A DNA stretch of 64,000 nucleotides, taken from the NCBI GenBank assembly GCA_000711775.1, contig ARYC01017547.1:1-64000 (forward strand), read 5' to 3'. The notes below the pieces were generated by a model. The model saw nothing but the letters and a program-made list of their open reading frames with translations. It searched no databases and was not told the origin of the DNA. The stretch's first letter is position 1. Every line of letters starts with the position of its first letter. Positions 1 through 10,809 of this stretch are shown here, one piece after another. Source of the DNA: Oxytricha trifallax (Eukaryota > Ciliophora > Spirotrichea > Sporadotrichida > Oxytrichidae). Position numbers and translations under genes: made by a program.

Positions 1-2686
1 CTAGCCGTCCTAAAAGCAATTCTTTTGAGTTACATCTCCATTTTTTCTATTTCCTCTATCTTTATAAACTAGGCTGCCACCAGTGGGGTATATTTATAAA
101 TAATTAGAGATCTTATCTATGCCATCATTATGGTGTCACATACTGTTCGATTGTTTGAACTCGTGAGTCTTTGATAAAATTCTGTTTTTTTCTTTATCTC
201 ATTCCATGTATTCTTTAGTAAGTTTTGAGTATTAAGGCAAATGTTAAGTCCTAAGTATTTAGTTTCTTCTACTTTCTTAATTCCCTCTATTTCAAATTCT
301 CTCTCGAAGATCTTTGCATCACTCAAAATACTGTTTTTTTTGTGTTTAGCTTCAAGTTGTGGGCTTTTTCAATTTCTTTGAAGCTGCTGATAACTCTTCT
401 GAATTATTAAGGGTCTTTTATATTTATAAGGATGTCGTCTGCAAACGCTATTAGCTTGCCCTATTTGACTAATGATATTAGCTCTTTCTGTGAGTATAAT
501 GCGTCTTATAGGTAGATGTTAAACAGCATCGGTGAAAGTTGGCTTCCTTGAGCTACTCCTTACTCCGTTATTACATCTTCCTCCTCAAACTTAATCTTGT
601 TTCCAGTGTATAACAACTCTATCAGACTAGCTATTTCTTTCTCTTTTGTGTTTGTTATTCTACTGTTAAGTATTGAAATTAGCTTGTCTTTCCAGACCGA
701 GTCGTATGCTTTTTGGAGATCGATTAGTAGGTAGGCTTCCCTTTGTTTGCTTTTTCTTCTCGATGATTTTATGTGTTCTAACATTCTTATAAGAATTATG
801 TGGGTGCTCTTGTTTTCTTTGAATCCATTCTGGTAGTTTCCTGTTGTCAGTAGTTCACTCTTAGATTCAGTAACTTTATTAATTATCACCTTTTCCACTA
901 TTTTACTTAGGTGGGAGTTTATCACTATTGGTCTTGTATTGCTGACTTTTGGATATAGATTATTCTGGTCTTTGCTCAGTAGTATTAATCTCCTTTCCTT
1001 AATGTATTCTGGAATCTATCTATTATTTAGCCAGTTTGATATTTTCTCGCTTACAGTCTACTTCATTCTTTCTGATTTAAGCAACATTTTTCCATCAAAG
1101 CCATCTGGGCCAATGGCCTTATTGAAGTTACACTCTCCAATACTTCTTTTTACATCATCCACATTATAGAAGCTTCTTTCTTCTAAGTCCTCGTTCATTA
1201 TCACATTTGCTCTTTTTGGTTCTTATCGTCCACTTCCTCTTTAGTCTTTAAACATTTGCCCATAGAATTCTAGTATTTATTTTTTTGTTTGTTCCCCTAT
1301 TTTTACTCTCTCATCTTTATTCGTCAATCCTTTTATTGGTTAACATTGCTTTTAAGTTTTTGTCAGTCTCTTTACCATGTAAAAGAACCCTTTTACATCG
1401 TTCTTGTCCAAGCAATGCTCTAAGTCTCTAATTGCTTCCCTCCATTGCACCTTTGTTTCCTGAAATGCATCTCTTAACTTTGTGTTATTGTTGTTCTTAA
1501 TCGCCCATTCCGGTGGTTGTTGATACCAGTTTCTCCCCTTGGTTTATCTCCCTAATTTATCCTCAAAACACTTTTTGATTGGGTTCTCTAAGTCATCTGC
1601 TGTAATTTCCCTTCCTTCTTCAATAAATGTCTTCCAGCATTGCTTCCTCACATCTGATATCCTAATTGTTCTTTCTTTATCCGTTAATTTGAAATCATTC
1701 TCCTGAAATTATATTTTGAGTCTTACTTGGATGAGTTTGTGGTCAGTTAGTGTCATTTAATTTGTTTCCCATCCAATTGTCTCCACGTTTGAGAAAATCT
1801 GATCCAATTAGTTGCCTTTAACATGAGTTTCCACTCCTTGAGGAATGGATTCTTTCAATCCTTCTTTGTTCAGTCTTTTTCCCAGCTCTTTAATGTGGTA
1901 GTTGAAATCTCCCATAACTATTATCTTTTATTTCTAGCACTTTTGTTTTAATGATTTTATCATGTAAATGAGTCTGTTTTGTAATTCTTTAATCTCGTCG
2001 TTCCAGTAAGGTGGTATATACGCTGTAATAATGTGCAGAGGAAAACCTCCCACGTTAAGTATAGTCCAAGTTAGGTATTGTTTCAAGGTTTTTATCGTTT
2101 TCATTTCGAATTTGCCGTTATTCATCACCAATACTCCTCCATTTCTAGCCAGTTAGGTCTGTGCTATATTCTTGTTGTTGAGACCGATTAATCTTTACAA
2201 CCTCGTTTCCACCAGGCCAATATAATCGGGGTTTTTGTTCTCTATTTCTTTAAGAAGTTAATCTTGTTTAAGTTTTGAGTTCAGACCTCTGACATTTTGT
2301 AGGCAAATTTTGAATTCCAATGTCTTCGTGTTAATCTATCTCTTCTTGCTAATGATGTCATCTCTTCTTTTAGATCTCCATTTTTCCGCAATTCTCTCGT
2401 TCCTTCTTACCCATCCTTCAGCCTCTCTAACTGGTTGGTAAAATTCGAGCTGTCGGCTATTGTCAATCTTGACCGAAAATTTGTTTATGTTTTTGAATTG
2501 ATTATGATTCAACTAAACATTCAGGTTTTGGTACCTTGAGTTTTGCGAATTCGAATTTGAGTTTGAATATTCAAAGTATTGGTCCAGTGTTTGCTGTTGA
2601 GGAATGACTTTCACTTCTTAGCTTTAGTCTTCCATATAGACTGCCAGTTTCCTCCTTCCACTGATTGGCTGTTTCTCCTTGTCCAT
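1..2686 (-). mobile_element. Non-LTR (LINE-type) retrotransposon ORF: AP-endonuclease + reverse transcriptase
   Basis: Read on the minus strand with TAA/TAG as Gln, one frame runs from an ATG at 2686 almost to the window edge. A hydrophilic N-terminus of about 125 residues is followed by an exonuclease-endonuclease-phosphatase domain (LQNVRGLNS, ITAYIPP, catalytic GDFN near residue 258, TDHK near 314). A linker precedes a LINE reverse transcriptase: FNKAIGPDGF, RPIVINSHL, LLIDLQKAYDSVW, GVAQGSQLSP and the catalytic FADD (near 440). After FADD there is one frameshift (about 400-440), then the thumb region with KYLGLNI continues to position 1. The element copies itself by target-primed reverse transcription. 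Its 3' end lies outside the window. The standard code would break this ORF into many pieces. The 5' leader probably reaches about 2820. Confidence 0.93.
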
Positions 2687-2829
2687 TTTTCCCGCGCCTT
2701 CTTTACTGCCTTAATAACTTTTAATTAATTATTATTTTAATTGTACGAATATTTTATAATAAATTAAAGAGTTTACTGGAGACAACTAGGATCAGGAACA
2801 AGATGCCGGCCAGTCACTAGTGCAACCAC

Positions 2830-3910
2830 AAACCTAGAAGAGATTGAAGAAAAACATGCCTACCCAGAAAAATAATATTTATAAAAACAAAATTACTTAA
2901 TGAATATTTAATAATAATATAAAAGTTAACTTAATACTTATTTTATATTTCTAAACTTTATATATATTTGGAAGTATTTTCAAAATGATGAGACTATTAT
3001 AATAAAATTATAACAGAAATAAATTAGATTAGTATTATAATAATATATTTTAATTGTAATTAAGATTTTACTTTTTGTATTTAATTATTAAAAATAATTA
3101 TCTAAAATTGATAATATTTAACAACCACATTTCTATTTGGGTTGGAGATTTCCGTCAATCATGTATTTATTTTTTCCTGAAAAAAAGTTAAGAGTTTAAT
3201 CATAAAAAACATTTCTATATTATCCTATTTATAAGTTTATTGCAATTTCAGACTATAAACCCTCTTTTAATTTAAATTTATGTGAATTCTTAAATGTAAC
3301 TTTATATTTATAATAATTAGTAAAGCGAAAAAAATAAAATAAATACTTAAAATTTACTTAAAAAATACCTAAAAAACTAGTCTATTTTTTGCATAATAAA
3401 ATTAATAAATAATATCCGATTATTTATTATCATAATTAAGATAATATTAAATGAGTTTTATTAACGCTAAATCTTATGCGTTGAATAAAGAAATATTTGA
3501 AATATTTTAATGTCCAGTGTTAATTAATAATGATTATCGAAGATATTAGCTTAATGAATCAAAAATAATATTTTTTATTCATTCATAAAGAGAACAATAA
3601 TTTATCCAAAAAAATCAAAGTCTATTTGTGAATGGACTTTTATATTCTTTATTATTTCCTTAATTTAGAGTGCATTTAAAATTAAAATTATAAATTAAAC
3701 ATTAAATTTCATTATTTTTTCAAAACTTTTGCCTTACCAACAATATACCCTAAAAACAAATGATGCAAATTTATAATATAGAATGTTATTTATTAAATTT
3801 TAAATGAAAATATTTGTATTAAAAGATTTAGTTTTAATTAAACTATTATAAATAATTAAAGCAATCTTTTTATTTAAAAAGAATTAAGTTAAAAACATTG
3901 AATTAAATAT
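2830..3910. other. AT-rich DNA, no gene recognised
   Basis: Very A+T-rich sequence with homopolymer runs. I see no coding composition, transposon end or RNA gene. It separates the 5' side of the retrotransposon from the first coding island. Confidence 0.6.
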
Positions 3911-3916
3911 ATAATT

Positions 3917-4080
3917 AGAACGTGTTTGATGCATTTGAAGCAAAGTACAACAATGTTATAGATAAGGGCCAACAATAGACTCTATCTCATGCATTTGGAA
4001 ACATGGGCATCCAAGAAAAATCCTACGGCAATAGAAGTAGTGCAATGAAAAGTGCTGCCAAGAATAAAAACCTAGGGTGA
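3917..4080 (+). CDS. Candidate macronuclear-destined coding fragment (unrecognised)
   Basis: A GC-richer island in AT-rich DNA. The plus frame gives about 53 codons of balanced, hydrophilic composition (VFDAFEAKYNNVIDKG, then HAFGNMGIQEKSYGNRSSAMK, trimmed here), with one TAG read as Gln. It ends at a TGA just before the palindrome at 4085, so it may be one MDS-like segment abutting an eliminated sequence. No family recognised. The open frame alone is weak evidence under a one-stop code; the composition jump is the main support. Confidence 0.4.
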
Positions 4081-4084
4081 CATC

Positions 4085-4629
4085 CGCTAAAATTGAATTT
4101 CTTATAACATAAAATGCTTTAAAAATTATTACAACATCAAAGAGATATATCATAACTCATTAATAAATCTCAAATGACTTTCCCAAAAATTCTTCACAAT
4201 TTTCAAGAAATACATTAAATTGTTATTGCTATTTTTTATTTCTTATTAATATAAATATAATACATGCTTATTTTTTTGAAAAAAAATAAAATTTATTTAC
4301 TTATCAAAATTAGCAGTTTAAATTGCAAGAATATCTATTTTTATTGCTCTTTAATATATCAATTAAATAAATAATTTGAATTTACAAAAATTTAAACTGC
4401 TAATTTTGATAAGTAAATAAATTTTATTTTTTTTCAAAAAAATAAGCATGTATTATATTTATATTAATAAGAAATAAAAAATAGCAATAACAATTTAATG
4501 TATTTCTTGAAAATTGTGAAGAATTTTTGGGAAAGTCATTTGAGATTTATTAATGAGTTATGATATATCTCTTTGATATTGTAATAATTTTTAAAGCATT
4601 TTATGTTATAAGAAATTCAATTTTAGCGG
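4085..4629. repeat. Palindrome P1 (arms about 240 bp)
   Basis: Sequence from about 4085 to 4325 reappears as its reverse complement at about 4388 to 4629 with very few differences, around a spacer of about 60 bp. The outer ends read CCGCTAAAATTG on the left and CAATTTTAGCGG on the right. There is no ORF of note inside. It lies directly beside a coding-like island, as an eliminated sequence or foldback element would. Confidence 0.85.
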
Positions 4630-5123
4630 CTTCCTCAGAAGATATTTCCCAAAACCTATATTTTAAAATTTTTTATAATTTTAATTATAAATACATTAAT
4701 TTAATTTTTAATCCAGATTTTATCATAGAAACTGAAATAAAATAAATTTCAAAAGTATAAGAGAAATATATATTAATTATTATTGATATTATACAACTTA
4801 GATAAAAATCGGTATAATAATGAGGCTTTAGGATGTAAATTGAAATCTATATGTAAATGAGTAGTTAATATGGAATTTTTAATCATCATATATCATGTTT
4901 ATCAATTTTTAATGTATCTTTTCTCATGTTTTAAAAAAAACTCGAACATTTATCAAGTTTTTGTTGACTTAGCTATATTTCTAGGAGACATCTTACTTAT
5001 TAAACCCCATAAAGTTAAAATAGTTGAAAATTCAAGCATTTTATTTAATTATAAAAAGCTTACTTTTTATATTGAATTTATAAAAATCTAACAAATTGAA
5101 CAATTAATTATAGTTATTATTAT
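4630..5123. other. AT-rich interval, only chance-level ORFs
   Basis: An ORF of about 74 codons at 4870-5091 is open in both codes, but its composition (Ile/Phe/Tyr/Lys) is what A+T-rich DNA gives by chance, and nothing supports it as a gene. Confidence 0.4.
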
Positions 5124-6089
5124 TATTGCTAAAATACAATTTATTTGAAAAATTCAAAAATAAATAAATAACTCAAATTATAATTATATATAACTGCCAC
5201 TAATTACAAACTCATGTAGATCAAATTTGGTTCACAATGCATACCGTTAGATTTGGCTCACAAAACATTTTTGACACATTTGACACCTTGGCCTAATATT
5301 TCTCCTCGTGTATTATAGGGCGATTCGACACCTGCCAAATTTATCTTGATTTTGAGATATGTGATAGTATCCAAGAATATTATCAATTAAATAAACATTG
5401 AAATGTGAATGCGAAAAATATGAAAACATGAACGTGCACTTAGGCATAATATGGAGAGGTACAATTAGAATACATAAATTCAGCAGTGGTAATTACAAAA
5501 AATTAAATGCCCTTAGAGTAACTGAAAAAGATAGATCAGGAGGCATTTTAGTCAAGGTTTCATCTAATCTCCCTGAGCGAGGTGCAGAGGCAAGCCTATA
5601 AATCTATACCATTCACCATGTTAGAGTTAGGAAAATACTTCATGACGAGACTAGACGAAGAGTGAATCATGCTTTAGATGTCGTAAGAAGAAGAGTTCAT
5701 TCAGAATGAAGAGAGAGCAAACCAAGAAAACCCATAGTCAGAAAAAGAAAATTGATTTTAAAACTAAAACTTTTTAAGTACTTCATATATGCATTACATT
5801 CTCTATCCATTTTAATGTTTATTTAATTGATAATATTCTTGGATACTATCACATATCTCAAAATCAAGATAAATTTGGCAGGTGTCGAATCGCCCTATAA
5901 TAAACGAGGAGAAATATTAGGCCAAGGTGTCAAATGTGTCAAAAATGTTTTGTGAGCCAAATCTAACGGTATGCATTGTGAGCCAAATTTGATCTACATA
6001 TGTTTGTAATTAGTGGCAGTTATATATAATTATAATTTGAGTTATTTATTTATTTTTGAATTTTTCAAATAAATTGTATTTTAGCAATA
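5124..6089. mobile_element. Foldback element P2 with long inverted repeats enclosing an ORF
   Basis: Inverted repeats of about 276 bp (5124-5399 and 5814-6089) match almost base for base. The outer ends are TATTGCTAAAATACA and its complement. The arms flank a 410-bp GC-richer core holding one ORF. I see no clear target duplication. The layout, long terminal inverted repeats around a single coding region, is that of a small mobile element or of a foldback that captured host sequence. Confidence 0.7.
5428..5709 (+). CDS. Small basic protein inside foldback element P2 (unrecognised)
   Basis: ATG at 5428 to TGA at 5707-5709 gives 93 residues with one TAA read as Gln. The N-terminal half contains IIWRGTIRIHKFSSG. 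The C-terminal third is Arg/His-rich (HDETRRRVNH, VVRRRVHSE), suggesting nucleic-acid binding. GC content is clearly above the surroundings and the ORF fills the space between the inverted repeats. No transposase catalytic triad is visible and I do not recognise a family. It could be the element's own gene or a captured host fragment. Confidence 0.45.
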
Positions 6090-6825
6090 TTAAGCTAATT
6101 ATATTGTAAATGTATAAAAGACTGATTCTACTTCTATAGCATTGTAAGAAAATAAATTCCTTAGAAAATTATTTTAATTTATATTATGTTTCTCATGATA
6201 GAATTTTTTTATTGAATATATTAAGAAAAATATTCTAAATAAATGAAAGGTTAGCTCACTTAATATATAGTTTTAATACATTTCATGTGTATTCCTAAAT
6301 TATATTTTAAAATAATACAACAAAATATATTTTCATATATCTTTTCTCTATTTTTTTGAAATTCAAATAACTATTCAAGTCTAAAATTTATACAATAACT
6401 TAACTAACTTTAACAGGATAACTTTCTAAATGTAAAAAAAAATTTGAACAAACATTTTTAAGAGTTATTTATAGAATTTTTTTAAATAAAAAAAAAGATT
6501 TTTTTGAAAAACTTTGAATTTTCCACAATACTTAAGATATATATAAATTCGATCAATTCCAACATGTAATATGCTAAAGAGTTCTAGATGATCTGGCATT
6601 CAAAATTAACTAAATATTGCTGCGAGGTTCTTAGAATAAATTAGAGATGTTGACAAATTGATAAATAAGTAAAGTATATATATAACAATGAAATTAGTCC
6701 CGAAGCTCATGACAAATTATTATGAAAATTAATTTAATTTAAAGTTAAAAAAAAAGAGGAAAATTCCTTGAAAATTTTTTTAGCAAAAATTCAATAACAA
6801 AACTTCCTTCCCCATATATTTTTTC
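6090..6825. other. AT-rich interval, nothing recognised
   Basis: A+T-rich sequence between two palindromes. No coding composition, ITR or RNA gene is visible. Confidence 0.5.
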
Positions 6826-7235
6826 AATGATCTCTACAATGAAAATGCAGAAATCCAAAATAAAGAAACATGTTCCATTTGCATCGTATAATACATTATA
6901 TTTTGAATTAATTTTGCTAATATTGCTTTAAAATTTTATGTTAATTTATTTTTTAATCTTAGTAATTTATTGTATTAAGTCACGAATAGTTGTTACAATT
7001 GGAAATGGAATCATTAAGTCAACTTATATTGAAGATAAAATTAAAATAAGCGCATCATGTAAATGTAACAGCTATTCATGACTTAATACAATAAATTACT
7101 AAGATTATAAAATAAATTAACATAAAATTTTAAAGCAATATTAGCAAAATTAATTCAAAATATAATGTATTATACGATGCAAATGGAACATGTTTCTTTA
7201 TTTTGGATTTCTACATTTTCATTGTAGAGATCATT
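6826..7235. repeat. Palindrome P3 (arms about 170 bp)
   Basis: Left arm about 6826-6996 and right arm about 7066-7235 are reverse complements with few mismatches, around a 69-bp spacer. The outermost shared string is AATGATCTCTACAATG. No ORF inside. Confidence 0.85.
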
Positions 7236-7589
7236 AAAGACCTAAATAATTAAAAAAAAATTTCTTGAATTTTTTTAATGAATTTTATATCTTAAAAAAT
7301 AAGAAAAACGATATTAGCAGCCACAAGAGGCCATAACCCCTTAAGTCTTATGAAGTAAAATTCTAAATATCTTTATCAGTAAGAAATCTATAAATAAACT
7401 ATTTTTATTTAGTCATTGATAATTTATTATTGATTTAAAGATAAATTTTGTAATTAAAAAAAACTGTGAAATTATTTATTTTCAAAACTAAATAAAGTAT
7501 ATTTAATCTCTTTATCTAACTTTTGGTTTATTGTAAATTGTATCAAGGCTTGCATTTTAATAAGTGGGAAATAATCAAAAACAAATAAT

Positions 7590-7690
7590 AATAATAATAT
7601 GATCACATTGAGGTCTCTGGGGACCCCCGATCGCTAATATTTTTCAATATATATAAGGGACTAGCCCTTTTAATTAGTTATTTAAGTTTG
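7590..7690 (+). repeat. Partial copy of the structured repeat found in palindrome P9
   Basis: An (AAT)n tract followed by GATCACATTGAGGTCTCTGG, then GGACCCCCGATC and AAGGGACTAGCCCTT. The same order occurs on both arms of P9 near 58330 and 59190. The GC-rich core can fold (GGTC/GACC, GGGG/CCCC), and the trailing AGGG/CCCT pair forms a second small hairpin. Confidence 0.75.
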
Positions 7691-7722
7691 TGTTTTTAGT
7701 TAACTTTTGACTTTAACTTAAT

Positions 7723-8282
7723 TCACAAAACATTCTTTGTCTTCTCTGTCAATCTCCTGTGCCACTCTTTTTTCTTTATCTGTTCTTTTCTTTGTCTTTT
7801 TCTAACATTTACTTGTGGTCTTTTAGGATTAAATTGCTCTCCAACGAAGTGTTCTTCAAAGTTACTCTTAAATAGAGTGTTGGTGAGAAGTACTCTCTCT
7901 TATATACTTCTTAATTCAATCTCTCTTTAATAGAGAGGACTGAGCTTTTTGATCAATTGGATTTCCCATGGTTCAAAATTATGGAATTTATTCCATCATG
8001 GGCTCTTATAAGTCTTTTAAGAAGTTTAAATCTTATTTCATTAGGGTCGAAATTTTGAAATTCACTTAGTAAGAGTTTGGTTTAAACTTCTTTAGGTTAT
8101 GTATATATATCCTAATTGATAATGTATTCCCCCTTCATTTACTTAGGCTTATCTTTATGTTCTTCATTTATCAGAAACTGGCAAGATTCTGATTTGTTAA
8201 TGGTAGCCTATTTAGTAGTTTATTCCCAATTTAGTAGGTTTTTGGGTGATTCTCTTTGTATCTTGTCTCCTTTAATAGCATT
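7723..8282 (-). CDS. Host coding sequence alpha, C-terminal part (interrupted by TBE A)
   Basis: On the minus strand this encodes a hydrophilic, Lys/Arg-rich protein ending in KKKEWHRRLTEKTKNVL before TGA at 7723-7725. Upstream segments include FEPWEIQLIKKLSPLY and FQNFDPNEIRFKLLKR. One frameshift lies near 7990-8000. The frame runs up to the TBE A insertion. If TBE A is removed leaving one ATT, it continues open into 12393-12434. A plus-strand ORF over the same DNA (8116-8328) is hydrophobic and looks like an antisense shadow. I do not recognise the protein; the basic C-terminus suggests RNA or nucleolar binding, but that is inference. Confidence 0.6.
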
Positions 8283-8383
8283 CAAAACCCCAAAACCCTT
8301 AGTGAGGTTTATAAGTGCTTTTATTTGAAGGGTATAGTTGAGGTCTTATTGGGGTTAGCAAAGAAATTAGGTCAATTTGCAAA

Positions 8384-9448
8384 ATGAGAAATAGAAATTA
8401 GCAAAATTTAGGGTCTATTTATGATGAGTAATAATTAGATTTACTGCTTAAGCTTAGGTATGGTACTAGTATTAATATAGACTAAGTCAAACCGGTGCTG
8501 AATTATATAGCCATAGCAAGAGTCCTACGCAAGAGTGCCTCAACTGGTAGGTATCATTGCTTGTTAGCTGTTTAGCATTATAACTCAGGCTCTTCAAAGC
8601 ATCTTGCTAGCAAATAAAAGTTCTCACAGGTCCATATTGACTATCTCTGTGACTCTAAGACATTAAAGTATTGAGCACACTTTCCTCTAGACTAACGAGC
8701 TGTCATGTTTCATCGCAGGTTTCCTGACATGCGTATCTCACCTTAGACTATAGCCAATATTTATAGAAGAAATGGTATTACTTTCAAGACTGTCAACAGA
8801 GTGAAGAGAGTGATTGATTTTACAGTGCCATTTTATAGTAATAATTTAAACTATATATGTGATTAAATGCAGAGAGCTATTGATAATATTATCAAGTTCA
8901 TACATGCAGATGAAGCTATGTTTACGTTCAACACTTTTATTAATAAGTCATGGTACAAGAAGTATGATAACATAGAAGTCTATGACTTAAAATTAAAGGT
9001 AGTCACCCATGCAATTTTAGCTGGTATATGTGAAGATTCAGGCTTAGAGAGTTATGTGATTCACCCTCGTTCTATTAAGCGAGTGTAGTATATAGAGTTT
9101 CTACATAAGCTCAGAGAGAAGTATAGCAACCAAGAGATCATCCTGTTTGTTGATAACCTGTCAGTTCATAAGACTAAGGAGTCTAAGAAAGCTTATGAAG
9201 AGTTAAACATAACTCCTGTATACAACGTTCCTTAAAGTCCTTAAATTAATGGAATAGAATTCTACTGGAGTTAAATCAAGACTCACTACAAGAAGCTGCT
9301 GCTGTATCATATTATGCATGACTTGCCCATCTATACAGTAGACTTGATTCAAAGCAGCTGTAAGAGAGTGAGCGTAGATAAGACAACAATTTGTGCGAGA
9401 GAGGGAAGAATGAATGTTTATAAATAAGTTTTAGATTTAAACGAATGA
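8384..9448 (+). pseudogene. TBE '42-kDa' transposase (copy A), one nonsense codon
   Basis: ATG 8384 to TGA 9446-9448 gives 354 codons with TAA/TAG as Gln, the length expected for the 42-kDa protein. The Tc1/mariner-type DDE triad is visible: Asp176 in HADEAMF, Asp257 in LFVDNLSVHKT and Glu292 in NGIEFYW, with 34 residues between the last two (D34E). An N-terminal helix-turn-helix region with LLHKSASTVRYH-like sequence (degraded here) precedes it. The only lesion I see is TGA at 8672-8674 (codon 97), where copies B-E have TGG (Trp). It converges tail to tail with the 22-kDa gene, with 6 bp between the stops. It cuts and joins TBE ends, and in the literature helps eliminate germline DNA. Confidence 0.93.
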
Positions 9449-9454
9449 ATATAT

Positions 9455-10245
9455 TCACATATTAAATTGGCCCATAAAGGGGTTTGGCTTCTCTTTCTTC
9501 TCCTCTTCTTAAGGCTTGCTTGGACCCATATTTCTTCTCTTTGTGCCAGCTCCTGCATCTATGTTCATTTCTTCTAGCTTTTAGACATCTTTATAAAGTC
9601 TTTTGCTCACTTCATAAATAGTCTATGACTTTCTCTCTCTGTGAACCTTCGCATGCTCTTTCATTAGGAATATACCAGTTCCAGGTTTCCCTACAAAGTT
9701 ATGAATCAAAGCTTACTAGAGAGGAATGGATGCTTCTTAAGCTCAGCGAGCCAGGTCTCGCTTATTAGTATGCCTTGCTTCTTTTAATCTTCAGGAGAAA
9801 TAGAGTAGCGTTTTTTGTGAGCTTCTTCAATGATCTCACTGAGATACTCCTCTTTTATTGTACCAAGAACACCAAAGAAGAAGTTCCTCTCTAGTAGTTT
9901 ATTAGAGAGTAGTTTCTTGGTAGGAAGGTAAACTACCACTTCCTTATCTTACATGGCATCCTCATTAAGATTAGTGACTGAATTCTCAGGGTAGTTGGGA
10001 ATTTCGATTAGTTTAATCTCTTTATTTTTAAAAGCTTTCTTCTCCTCGCAAAGTATTGCTTTCAAGAATGAAATTTTGGTACCTTCCATCGTTGGAAGGA
10101 ATAATCCAACTGTTAAAGATGTTAATAGTCGTCAAGTTATCTTACCATGTAAAGTTAGATATCGATAGAGATCTTCCTTACTTCTGAATCTTGAGATCAT
10201 TTCTTAAGCTTTAACCCTCTTTATTGCAGTACTTATAGATTCCAT
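9455..10245 (-). CDS. TBE '22-kDa' protein gene (copy A), two small introns, intact
   Basis: ATG at 10245 and TGA at 9455-9457. Removing introns 10110-10145 (36 nt) and 9691-9716 (26 nt), both GTAAG...AG, leaves 729 nt, or 242 residues, with no internal stop. Recognisable segments: exon 1 MESISTAMKRV; exon 2 GLFLPTMEGTKISFLKAIL, YLPTKK and FFFGVLGTI; exon 3 NIDAGAGTKRRN and a Lys/Glu-rich end. The function of this TBE protein is unknown and no enzymatic motif is visible. It overlaps nothing; its 3' end faces the transposase stop, and its 5' end faces the iteron-rich region shared with the 57-kDa gene. Confidence 0.88.
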
Positions 10246-10319
10246 CCTAGTTCCTTCTCTTCTTATTAATTTCAAATTATAATATATAGAGTTCTGGATC
10301 CTACTGTTAAAAATCTTAG

Positions 10320-10800
10320 TATTAAATATGGGCATCTTATAGGAGGTCAACCCTGCAAAGATGCGTGGAGAAAGTTTGCAGAAGCTGTAACAAACTGCAG
10401 TAATTGAGCTCTATTTTTATCAATTTAGTTCCATTAAATTAGTACTAAATTTGTTTAAATTTAATTGGTACCGTACTAAATTCGTTTAAATTTAATTGGT
10501 ACCAATTTAATAGTACCAAAACTTAATTAGTACCTAGTTTTAATCCAGTGAGGTTTGAATGGAAAAGTTCCAAAATGGTTCAAAACCTAATTAGTACCAG
10601 TACCAACCCGATTTTATACTTCGTTGATACCTAAATCGAAATTATTAAGTATGAAATTAGAAAAACTATATTTATAAACTAAGCATAAATATGATCTCTA
10701 ACACCTTAAATTCAACCATAATTGTTGTCGTATCAACTCCTATACAAAGGGACTATAACCAGAAAGGCTATTACAGATTAATAATAGAAATTTAAATTTG
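10320..10800. promoter_or_regulatory. Divergent promoter/iteron region of TBE A
   Basis: The gap between the divergent 22-kDa and 57-kDa genes carries many GTACC/GGTAC motifs in both orientations (for example AATTGGTACC, TTAGTACC), between about 10430 and 10620. The same cluster lies at about 17350-17560, 21905-22105, 26465-26665 and 31020-31225 in B-E, and at 55840-56030 in element I. The position suggests a bidirectional promoter, possibly bound by the element's own zinc-finger protein; that binding is inference. Confidence 0.6.
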
Positions 10801-10809
10801 AATTTAAAC

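Noticed and set aside
8116..8328. Plus-strand hydrophobic ORF next to TBE A
   Set aside because: It runs into the TBE terminus and lies antisense to a better, hydrophilic minus-strand frame that continues across the excised element. Its hydrophobicity is typical of an antisense shadow.
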